A stretch of DNA of 64,000 nucleotides, taken from positions 1 through 64,000 of the forward strand of contig NZ_JACCDE010000014.1 in the NCBI RefSeq assembly GCF_013415125.1, in the 5' to 3' direction. Shown one piece after another: positions 56,801-64,000 of this stretch (position 1 is the stretch's first letter; each line of letters starts with the position of its first letter). A program made the translations under genes and the position numbers. Source of the stretch: Vreelandella glaciei (lineage in GTDB: Bacteria > Pseudomonadota > Gammaproteobacteria > Pseudomonadales > Halomonadaceae). Below the pieces are notes generated by a model. That model had not been told where the DNA came from. It worked only from the letters and a program-made list of their open reading frames with translations, and ran no database searches.

Positions 56801-57499
56801 TTACCTGGAACCTTTCTTCTTGGGCGCGTTGCCGGCAGGCTGTTTGGCCTTGGCACGTACTTCCTCGATACCGCCGAGGATTTCACCCTTGAAGATCCAC
56901 ACTTTGACGCCGATAACGCCGTAGGTGGTGTGAGCTTCGTAAGTGGCGTAGTCGATATCCGCACGCAACGTGTGCAGCGGAACGCGACCTTCGCGGTACC
57001 ATTCGGTACGTGCGATTTCAGCGCCACCAAGACGACCTGACAGCTGAATTTTGATGCCACCAGCGCCAAGACGCATTGCGTTCTGTACCGCGCGCTTCAT
57101 AGCACGACGAAACATGACGCGACGCTCAAGCTGACCCGCTACGTTAGCAGCGACTAGCTTGGCATCCAGCTCCGGCTTGCGAACTTCTTCGATGTTCACA
57201 TGCACGGGAACACCCATCATCTGGGTGAGATCGCGACGTAAACGGTCGACATCTTCACCTTTCTTACCAATCACGATACCCGGACGGGCAGTGTGAATGG
57301 TGATGCGGGCGTTGTTCGCCGGACGCTCGATGTGGATGCGGCTAACGGAGGCGCTTTTAAGACGCTCTTCCAGGAAGCTACGCACTTCGAGATCGTTATT
57401 GAGCTTATCGGCGTAAGCGCCGCGCTCAGCATACCAGACAGAAGCATGGTCTTTGACGATGCCCAGTCGAATGCCTGTTGGATTGACTTTCTGACCCAT
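56801..57499 (-). CDS. rpsC: 30S ribosomal protein S3
   Basis: 232 aa. [20 protein letters not shown], the KH segment [20 protein letters not shown] and [20 protein letters not shown] identify S3. Confidence 0.99.
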   Translation of the reverse strand: MGQKVNPTGIRLGIVKDHASVWYAERGAYADKLNNDLEVRSFLEERLKSASVSRIHIERPANNARITIHTARPGIVIGKKGEDVDRLRRDLTQMMGVPVHVNIEEVRKPELDAKLVAANVAGQLERRVMFRRAMKRAVQNAMRLGAGGIKIQLSGRLGGAEIARTEWYREGRVPLHTLRADIDYATYEAHTTYGVIGVKVWIFKGEILGGIEEVRAKAKQPAGNAPKKKGSR

Positions 57500-57509
57500 C
57501 GGTCGACTC

Positions 57510-57842
57510 CTACTTCTCGGCTACCTTGACGGTGATGTGGCACGTGCGCTTCAAGATACGATCCGCACGCCCCTTGGCACGCGGCTTGATACGCTTGAGC
57601 GTCATGCCCTCATCGACGCAGATGGTCGAGACACGCAGCTCGTCAATATCCATGCCGTTATTTTCTTCCGCATTCGCAATCGCGGATTGCAGCACCTTCT
57701 TAACCAGCTTGGCAGCCTTCTTCGGTGAGAAGGTCAGCAGGTCGAGTGCCTCGGCGACAGGTTTACCGCGCACCTGGTCAGCCACCAAACGGGCCTTCTG
57801 GGCGGATAAACGAGCGCCAAGCAGCTTAGCTGTGACTTCCAT
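57510..57842 (-). CDS. rplV: 50S ribosomal protein L22
   Basis: 110 aa. [20 protein letters not shown] and [20 protein letters not shown] (the exit-tunnel loop) identify L22. Confidence 0.99.
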   Translation of the reverse strand: MEVTAKLLGARLSAQKARLVADQVRGKPVAEALDLLTFSPKKAAKLVKKVLQSAIANAEENNGMDIDELRVSTICVDEGMTLKRIKPRAKGRADRILKRTCHITVKVAEK

Positions 57843-57860
57843 CTCTCAATCCTCTCTGGC

Positions 57861-58136
57861 TTACCGTTTGGCTTTTTTATCCGCCGCATGCCCACGATAA
57901 GTGCGGGTAGCAGCGAATTCGCCCAATTTGTGGCCAACCATTTCCTCGGAAACATGCACCGGGACGTGTTGGCGACCATTATGGACCGCGATAGTGAGGC
58001 CTACCATATTGGGCAGGATCATAGAACGACGCGACCAAGTCTTGATCGGTTTGCGATCGTTCTTCTCCACTGCAGCCTCTACCTTCTTCAAAAGATGAAG
58101 GTCAATGAAGGGACCTTTCTTTAGTGAACGTGGCAC
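57861..58136 (-). CDS. rpsS: 30S ribosomal protein S19
   Basis: 91 aa. [20 protein letters not shown] and the ending [18 protein letters not shown] identify S19. Confidence 0.99.
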   Translation of the reverse strand: MPRSLKKGPFIDLHLLKKVEAAVEKNDRKPIKTWSRRSMILPNMVGLTIAVHNGRQHVPVHVSEEMVGHKLGEFAATRTYRGHAADKKAKR

Positions 58137-58169
58137 AGCCGTTACCTCTTAATGTCTTGGCAATTTAGA

Positions 58170-59000
58170 TCAACGCGTCTTGTTACGACGACGAATGATC
58201 AGCTTGTCGGTGCGCTTGTTCTTACGCGTCTTGTGACCCTTAGTCGGCACGCCCCATGGGGATACCGGGTGACGACCACCACTGGTGCGGCCTTCGCCAC
58301 CACCGTGCGGGTGATCGACTGGGTTCATCGCGACACCGCGAACAGTCGGACGCACGCCTCTCCAGCGCTTCGCACCGGCCTTGCCAAGTTGACGCAGGCT
58401 GTGCTCAGAGTTGCTCACTTCACCCAACGTCGCGCGGCACTCGGCCAACACTTTACGCATTTCGCCAGAGCGAAGACGCAAGGTGGCATAGTTACCTTCA
58501 CGAGCAACCAACTGGGCGCTTGTACCGGCACTGCGAGCAATCTGCGCACCTTTGCCCGGCTTGAGTTCGATGCAGTGCACCGTAGAACCCAGCGGAACGT
58601 TACGCAGCGGCAAGGCATTGCCTTTCTTGATTGACGCGTTAACACCAGATTCCAGCACGTCACCCGCGCTGACACCTTTCGGTGCAATGATGTAACGACG
58701 TTCACCATCGGCATACTTCAGCAGCGCAATGTGCGCACTGCGGTTGGGATCGTGCTCAAGACGCTCAACGGTGGCAGGAATGCCATCCTTGGTGCGCTTG
58801 AAATCGATCAGCCGATAGTGGTGACGATGACCACCGCCCACGTGGCGGGTGGTGATACGACCGTAGTTATTCCGGCCGCCGGACTTGGACTGTTTTTCCA
58901 AAAGCGGTGCATAAGCACGGCCTTTAAACAGTTCCTCGCCAACGATCTTGACGACGTGGCGACGACCGGCGGAAGTGGGTTTGGTCTTGACGATTGCCAT
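58170..59000 (-). CDS. rplB: 50S ribosomal protein L2
   Basis: 276 aa. [20 protein letters not shown] and the C-terminal peptidyl-transferase segment [20 protein letters not shown] identify L2. Confidence 0.99.
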   Translation of the reverse strand: MAIVKTKPTSAGRRHVVKIVGEELFKGRAYAPLLEKQSKSGGRNNYGRITTRHVGGGHRHHYRLIDFKRTKDGIPATVERLEHDPNRSAHIALLKYADGERRYIIAPKGVSAGDVLESGVNASIKKGNALPLRNVPLGSTVHCIELKPGKGAQIARSAGTSAQLVAREGNYATLRLRSGEMRKVLAECRATLGEVSNSEHSLRQLGKAGAKRWRGVRPTVRGVAMNPVDHPHGGGEGRTSGGRHPVSPWGVPTKGHKTRKNKRTDKLIIRRRNKTR

Positions 59001-59017
59001 TATCCGTACTCCTGCCC

Positions 59018-59314
59018 TTATTCGGCGCCAGAGAAGTCTTCGAGCGTTTCACCCGCAGCCAGGGTCACATACGCTTTGCGGTAACCCTTACGCAGGCCAA
59101 CGCCGTTCGCAGTACGTTTTGTTTTACCCTTCATGTTCAGTACCTGAACACTACCGACCTTTTTGCCGAAGAGTGCTTCAACGGCCTTTTTGATCTCGGG
59201 CTTGGTAGCATCAGATGCCACCTTGAAAACGTACTGGTTGCGCTCGGCTGCCATTGCGGCCTTTTCGGTCACGTGCGGCCCAAGCAGAACCTTAAATACG
59301 CGTTCCTGGTTCAT
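59018..59314 (-). CDS. rplW: 50S ribosomal protein L23
   Basis: 98 aa. [20 protein letters not shown] and [20 protein letters not shown] identify L23. Overlaps rplD by 4 bases. Confidence 0.99.
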   Translation of the reverse strand: MNQERVFKVLLGPHVTEKAAMAAERNQYVFKVASDATKPEIKKAVEALFGKKVGSVQVLNMKGKTKRTANGVGLRKGYRKAYVTLAAGETLEDFSGAE

Positions 59315-59916
59315 GCCAGCTTCTCCTCGAATTTACGCAGGGCGGAGACGGTAATCAGGACCTTATCAAAGGCTACCAGGCTTACCGGGTCAGCTGCCGC
59401 GACATCCACCACGTCAACGTGGGGAAGGTTGCGTGCGGCCAAATAGAGCTTCTCGTCGATTTCTTCAGTGACGATCAACACTTTTTCAAGGTTGAGCTCT
59501 TTCAGCTTGGCAGCTACCTGCTTGGTCTTAGGCGCATCGACGACGAACTCTTCAATCGCGACTAAACGCTCTTGACGTACCAGCTCTGACAAGATGGAGC
59601 GCATCGCTGCGCGGTACATCTTGCGGTTAACCTTCTGGGTGTAGTCTTGCGGACGCGCCGCGAAGGTTACGCCACCACTACGCCATAGCGGAGAGCGGAT
59701 GGTACCGGCACGTGCACGACCGGTGCCTTTCTGACGCCACGGCTTTTTACCACCGCCACGAACGTCGGAACGACTCTTTTGTGCGCGGGTTCCCTGACGA
59801 CCAGCCGCCAAATAGGCAGTGACAACCTGGTGAACGAGCGCTTCGTTGAATTCTTTGCCAAAAGTGGCGTCGGCTACTTCAACGGTACCCGCGCCTGCAG
59901 CAAGATTCAGATTCAT
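59311..59916 (-). CDS. rplD: 50S ribosomal protein L4
   Basis: 201 aa. [20 protein letters not shown] and [20 protein letters not shown], the exit-tunnel loop, identify L4, the usual autogenous repressor of the S10 operon. Confidence 0.99.
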   Translation of the reverse strand: MNLNLAAGAGTVEVADATFGKEFNEALVHQVVTAYLAAGRQGTRAQKSRSDVRGGGKKPWRQKGTGRARAGTIRSPLWRSGGVTFAARPQDYTQKVNRKMYRAAMRSILSELVRQERLVAIEEFVVDAPKTKQVAAKLKELNLEKVLIVTEEIDEKLYLAARNLPHVDVVDVAAADPVSLVAFDKVLITVSALRKFEEKLA

Positions 59917-59931
59917 TGGTAATTATCCCCT

Positions 59932-60570
59932 TCAGCCTGCTTTCACGGCGCTGCGAACGATAACGTCACTACCGGGAGCACCCGGTACGGCGCCTTTAAT
60001 CAGCAGCAGGTTACGCTCGGCGTCGACACGGACGATCTCAAGGCTCTGCACGGTGCAACGGGCGTTACCCATTTGACCGGCCATCTTTTTGCCTTTGAAA
60101 ACGCGACCCGGCGTCTGACACATGCCGATAGAACCCGGCGCGCGATGCGACAGAGAGTTACCGTGAGTCATATCTTGGGTACGGAAATTCCAGCGCTTAA
60201 CAGCACCCTGGAAGCCTTTACCCTTAGAGGTGCCAGTCACGTCAACCATTTGACCAGCTTCGAAGAGGGATACGGTGATTTCGCCGCCCACTTCAGGAAT
60301 TGTTTCGCCTTCTGCAAGACGAAATTCCATCAGTGCACGACCAGCTTCAACACCCGCCTTGGCAAACTGACCCGCTTGCGCTTTGGTGAGGTGCTTCGCT
60401 TTGCGAGAGCCAGATGTGACCTGAATCGCTGCGTAACCGTCAGACTCGACAGATTTAACGCGTGTAACACGATTAGGGTCAACTTCAATAACGGTTACGG
60501 GCACAGACGCGCCGTCTTCGGTAAAGACACGGGTCATCCCGGCCTTTTTACCGACTAAACCGATAGTCAT
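59932..60570 (-). CDS. rplC: 50S ribosomal protein L3
   Basis: 212 aa. [20 protein letters not shown] and [20 protein letters not shown] (with the methylatable Gln) identify L3. TAGGAGA lies before the ATG. An unusually long 162-base gap separates it from rpsJ. Confidence 0.99.
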   Translation of the reverse strand: MTIGLVGKKAGMTRVFTEDGASVPVTVIEVDPNRVTRVKSVESDGYAAIQVTSGSRKAKHLTKAQAGQFAKAGVEAGRALMEFRLAEGETIPEVGGEITVSLFEAGQMVDVTGTSKGKGFQGAVKRWNFRTQDMTHGNSLSHRAPGSIGMCQTPGRVFKGKKMAGQMGNARCTVQSLEIVRVDAERNLLLIKGAVPGAPGSDVIVRSAVKAG

Positions 60571-60732
60571 ACTCAGTCTCCTATAGTGTACGGGGCTATC
60601 ACCCGCTATGGCTGCCCTTTCCAGAGCATTCCACTAGCACATTGTATGGCGCCTCACGGCGCGGCGGCTGCTGCTCATGCTAGACTCGTATAAACGAGCG
60701 ATGAGCGCTGGGCCGCAAAGTGACTAGTGTAA

Positions 60733-61044
60733 TTAGTTGAGCTTGATTTGCACGTCAACACCTGCGGCGAGATCGAGCTTCATCAATGCATCAACAGTTT
60801 TCTCAGTCGGCTCAACAATGTCGAGCACACGCTTGTGCGTACGAATCTCATACTGGTCACGCGCATCTTTGTTGACGTGCGGCGAGATCAGAATGGTGTA
60901 ACGCTCGCGATTGGTCGGCAGCGGAATCGGGCCACGAACCTGAGCACCAGTACGCTTAGCAGTTTCAACGATCTCTGCTGTGGACTGATCGATCAGGCGA
61001 TGGTCGAATGCTTTCAACCGAATGCGAATCTTTTGGTTCTGCAT
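60733..61044 (-). CDS. rpsJ: 30S ribosomal protein S10 (NusE)
   Basis: 103 aa. [20 protein letters not shown] and [20 protein letters not shown] identify S10, also a transcription antitermination factor. First gene of the S10 operon, with its own consensus promoter. Confidence 0.99.
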   Translation of the reverse strand: MQNQKIRIRLKAFDHRLIDQSTAEIVETAKRTGAQVRGPIPLPTNRERYTILISPHVNKDARDQYEIRTHKRVLDIVEPTEKTVDALMKLDLAAGVDVQIKLN

Positions 61045-61108
61045 TTGCCTTAAACTCCAATGGATGTCGACGGCGCGAGCCGTCTACCCACGCATTCAAA
61101 GGATGCGC

Positions 61109-61137
61109 ATTATAGGCACGCCAAAAGCCCATGTCAA
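61109..61137 (-). promoter_or_regulatory. Consensus sigma-70 promoter of the S10 operon
   Basis: Read on the minus strand: TTGACA (61137-61132), 17 bases, TATAAT (61114-61109). Both hexamers are perfect. The start site should be near 61102, about 58 bases before the rpsJ ATG. Confidence 0.92.
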
Positions 61138-61156
61138 ACATTTGCTGTTGGTGCGC

Positions 61157-61184
61157 AGAAAAGGGGGCTCATCAGAGCCCCCTT
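61157..61184 (-). terminator. Intrinsic terminator after tuf
   Basis: A 10-bp stem (AAGGGGGCTC / GAGCCCCCTT) with an ATCA loop; on the minus strand it continues into TTTT. Confidence 0.88.
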
Positions 61185-61203
61185 CATCATTCAAGCATGT
61201 CGC

Positions 61204-62397
61204 TTACTTGACGATCTTGGCCACAACGCCAGCACCGACAGTACGGCCGCCTTCACGAATAGCGAAGCGCAAACCTTCGTCCATTGCGATCGGAGCGATC
61301 AAGGTAACAACCATCTGAACGTTGTCACCCGGCATGACCATTTCAACGCCTTCCGGCAGTTCACAAGTACCGGTTACGTCGGTGGTACGGAAGTAGAACT
61401 GCGGACGGTAGCCCTTGAAGAAAGGCGTATGACGACCACCCTCTTCTTTGGACAGTACGTAAACTTCTGCTTCGAAGGTAGTGTGCGGGTTGATGGTGCC
61501 CGGCTTGGCCAATACTTGACCACGCTCGACGTCATCACGCTTAGTACCACGCAGCAGGGCGCCAACGTTCTCACCAGCACGACCTTCGTCGAGCAGCTTA
61601 CGGAACATTTCAACACCGGTAACGATCGTTTTGGTGGTGTCGCGGATACCCACGATTTCCACTTCTTCGCCCGCTTTAACGATGCCGCGCTCTACACGAC
61701 CGGTAACAACAGTACCGCGGCCAGAGATAGAGAACACGTCTTCGATCGGCATCAGGAACGGCTGGTCGATAGCGCGCTCCGGCTCAGGAATATACTCATC
61801 CAGAGCTTTGATCAGGCTAGCTACCGCAGTAGTACCCATGCCATTCTCATCTTCACCATTCAACGCCATCAGCGCAGAACCAGTGATGATCGGCGTGTCG
61901 TCGCCCGGGAAGTCGTACTGGTCTAGAAGTTCGCGAACTTCCATTTCTACCAGCTCGAGCAGCTCTTCGTCATCGACCATGTCCGCTTTGTTCAGGAACA
62001 CAACGATGTACGGTACGCCAACCTGACGCGAGAGCAGGATGTGCTCGCGCGTTTGCGGCATCGGGCCGTCTGCGGCAGAACATACCAGGATAGCGCCGTC
62101 CATCTGCGCAGCACCGGTAATCATGTTCTTGACGTAGTCGGCGTGACCTGGGCAGTCAACGTGCGCGTAGTGACGCGCCTCAGACTGATATTCCACGTGC
62201 GATGTCGCGATCGTGATACCACGCTCGCGCTCTTCCGGCGCATTATCGATAGCGGCGAATTCACTCCAGTCGCCACCGAAAACCTCAGCAGACACGCGAG
62301 TTAGGGCCGCTGTCAGAGTCGTTTTACCGTGGTCGACGTGACCAATGGTGCCGACGTTGACGTGCGGTTTGGAACGTTCAAATTTTTCCTTAGCCAC
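61204..62397 (-). CDS. tuf: Elongation factor Tu
   Basis: 397 aa. GTPase that brings aminoacyl-tRNA to the ribosome. [10 protein letters not shown] (G1), [12 protein letters not shown] (G3) and NKADMVDD (G4) are present, and the C-terminus is [11 protein letters not shown]. It follows fusA by 29 bases and is ended by its own terminator, so fusA-tuf and rpsJ onward are separate transcripts. Confidence 0.99.
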   Translation of the reverse strand: MAKEKFERSKPHVNVGTIGHVDHGKTTLTAALTRVSAEVFGGDWSEFAAIDNAPEERERGITIATSHVEYQSEARHYAHVDCPGHADYVKNMITGAAQMDGAILVCSAADGPMPQTREHILLSRQVGVPYIVVFLNKADMVDDEELLELVEMEVRELLDQYDFPGDDTPIITGSALMALNGEDENGMGTTAVASLIKALDEYIPEPERAIDQPFLMPIEDVFSISGRGTVVTGRVERGIVKAGEEVEIVGIRDTTKTIVTGVEMFRKLLDEGRAGENVGALLRGTKRDDVERGQVLAKPGTINPHTTFEAEVYVLSKEEGGRHTPFFKGYRPQFYFRTTDVTGTCELPEGVEMVMPGDNVQMVVTLIAPIAMDEGLRFAIREGGRTVGAGVVAKIVK

Positions 62398-62426
62398 TGC
62401 TATAACCTCTTTACGTTAGCTAACGG

Positions 62427-64000
62427 TTAACCGTTTTGATTGATGACGGCTTCAACGACGCTGGAGGGCGCCTCGTCGTACTTCGAGAACTCCATAGAGT
62501 AGCTCGCACGGCCCTGGGTTTGTGAGCGCAGATCGGTTGCATAACCGAACATCTCGCCCAGTGGCACCGTTGCACGAATGACTTTACCAGAAGAAGAGTC
62601 ATCCATGCCCTGCACCAAGCCGCGACGACGGCTCAGGTCGCCCATGACGTCACCCATAAATTCTTCGGGGGTCACGATTTCGACCTTCATCACCGGCTCC
62701 AGCAGCACGGCCTTGGCCTTCCTGGCACCTTCTTTCACTGCCATAGAAGAAGCAATCTTAAACGCAGTCTCGTTGGAGTCTACGTCGTGGAAGGAGCCGT
62801 CGAACAGCGACACTTTAACGTCAATCATCGGGTAACCCGCGATGACACCGTTTTTGAGCTGCTCGTAAGCACCCTTCTCAACCGCGGGAACGTATTCCTT
62901 CGGAACCGCACCACCCACGATTTCAGAAGTGAATTTGAAGAAGATTTCATCTTCGCCTTCACCCTTCTCTTCTTTAGTCAGCGGTTCAATACGTAGCCAA
63001 ACGTGACCGTACTGACCACGACCGCCAGACTGACGCACGAACTTGCCTTCTTGCTCAATGCTGCCGCGAATCGTTTCGCGATAGGCAACCTGCGGCTTAC
63101 CAATATTGGCTTCAACCTTAAACTCGCGACGCATACGGTCAACGAGGATATCCAGGTGAAGCTCACCCATACCAGAAATAATCGTCTGGCCGGTTTCTTC
63201 GTCGGTTTTAACCTGGAAGGAGGGATCTTCCTGAGCAAGTTTGCCCAGAGCGACACCCATCTTCTCTTGGTCTGCCTTAGATTTAGGCTCTACAGCAACC
63301 GAGATAACCGGATCCGGGAACTCCATACGCTCGAGAACAATTTTGTTATCGATGTCGCACAGGGTATCACCGGTGGTGACGTCTTTGAGACCGATACAAG
63401 CGGCGATATCGCCCGCCAGTACTTCTTTGATCTCTTCACGGGAGTTGGCGTGCATCTGAACGATACGGCCAACGCGCTCTTTCTTCTGCTTAACGGAGTT
63501 ATAAACACCGTCGCCAGATTTCAGAACGCCCGAGTAGACGCGGATAAAGGTCAGCGTACCAACAAAGGGGTCGGTGGCGATTTTAAACGCCAACGCCGCA
63601 AACGGTGCACTGTCGTCCGCTTCACGGGTATCAACGGTGCCGTTTTTGTCATCCAACTCACCTTCGATCGCCTTAACTTCTGTTGGCGAAGGCATGAATT
63701 CGATAACGCCATCCAGCACGGCCTGAACACCCTTGTTCTTAAACGCAGAACCACAGGTAACCAGAACGATATCGTTAGCCAGGGTGCGCGCACGCAGGCC
63801 AGCCTTGATCTCTTCAATCGTTAACTCGCCGCCTTCAAGGTATTTCTCCATCAGCTCATCAGAGCCTTCGGCAGCAGCCTCGACCATCTCTTCGCGATAC
63901 TTTTCTGCTGTTTCTTGTAACTCAGCAGGAATATCCACGAGGTCATAGGTCATACCCAGACTTTCTTCATCCCACAGGATGGCTTTCATCTGAATAAGGT
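62427..64000 (-). CDS. fusA: Elongation factor G, N-terminus beyond the window
   Basis: About 523 C-terminal residues of the roughly 700-residue translocase. The frame runs off the edge at 64000 ([20 protein letters not shown]), so the G1-G3 motifs are outside. Seen here are the end of the G domain ([20 protein letters not shown]), domain II, domain III ([14 protein letters not shown]), domain IV ([15 protein letters not shown]) and domain V ([20 protein letters not shown]). Confidence 0.98.
   Translation of the reverse strand, partial: LIQMKAILWDEESLGMTYDLVDIPAELQETAEKYREEMVEAAAEGSDELMEKYLEGGELTIEEIKAGLRARTLANDIVLVTCGSAFKNKGVQAVLDGVIEFMPSPTEVKAIEGELDDKNGTVDTREADDSAPFAALAFKIATDPFVGTLTFIRVYSGVLKSGDGVYNSVKQKKERVGRIVQMHANSREEIKEVLAGDIAACIGLKDVTTGDTLCDIDNKIVLERMEFPDPVISVAVEPKSKADQEKMGVALGKLAQEDPSFQVKTDEETGQTIISGMGELHLDILVDRMRREFKVEANIGKPQVAYRETIRGSIEQEGKFVRQSGGRGQYGHVWLRIEPLTKEEKGEGEDEIFFKFTSEIVGGAVPKEYVPAVEKGAYEQLKNGVIAGYPMIDVKVSLFDGSFHDVDSNETAFKIASSMAVKEGARKAKAVLLEPVMKVEIVTPEEFMGDVMGDLSRRRGLVQGMDDSSSGKVIRATVPLGEMFGYATDLRSQTQGRASYSMEFSKYDEAPSSVVEAVINQNG

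Overview
The window looks like a chromosomal segment of a halophilic gammaproteobacterium, most probably Halomonadaceae (Halomonas or a close relative). This is an inference from protein similarity I can recall (NtrBC-GlnA, GloA, DUF6164, AmpR/AmpC, the S10-spc-alpha order); no database was searched.

Layout. 1-2.6 kb: the C-terminal remnant of a molybdenum formate dehydrogenase, a DUF1641 partner and convergent fdhD. 2.8-6.5 kb: a GT4 glycosyltransferase with a PAP2 phosphatase, a 43-aa membrane peptide, a strong candidate CsrB/RsmZ-type small RNA (minus strand, 5.02-5.19 kb), an entericidin lipoprotein, a YqiA-like esterase and a DUF6435 protein. 6.5-11.8 kb: the nitrogen-control block ntrB-ntrC, a DUF4124 protein and glnA. 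Sigma-54-type promoters and NtrC-like boxes can be read directly in front of ntrB and glnA. 11.8-15.1 kb: GT2-like protein, acyltransferase, esterase and a small unknown protein, with five 13-bp tandem repeats between the acyltransferase and esterase.

15.2-32.9 kb: a complete type I-F CRISPR-Cas locus. On the minus strand the order is cas1, cas2-3 fusion, cas8f, cas5f, cas7f, cas6f, terminator, leader, then an unusually long array (148 repeats counting the degenerate terminal one, 147 spacers, about 8.84 kb). The array contains a duplicated five-spacer block, another duplicated spacer, and one repeat with an internal 9-bp deletion. A small HicB-like antitoxin gene on the opposite strand separates cas2-3 from cas8f. 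A 3-prime tRNA-Leu fragment lies just beyond the old end of the array.

33.0-47.0 kb: mainly housekeeping and accessory genes: a Zur-box-preceded zinc/manganese ABC importer, divergent ampR/ampC, a ChrR-like cupin, gloA, a TPP riboswitch with thiM-thiE, two LysR regulators in all (AmpR and one after thiE), DoxX, a DODA-type dioxygenase, a DMT exporter and a SPOR-tailed D,D-carboxypeptidase. 47.2-64 kb (minus strand): the large ribosomal protein cluster fusA(partial)-tuf-rpsJ...secY-rpmJ-rpsM-rpsK-rpsD-rpoA-rplQ, with a consensus promoter before rpsJ and a candidate pseudoknot before rpsM.

The items most worth follow-up are the HicB-like gene inside the cas locus, the rearranged giant array with its tRNA fragment, and the CsrB/RsmZ-like RNA.
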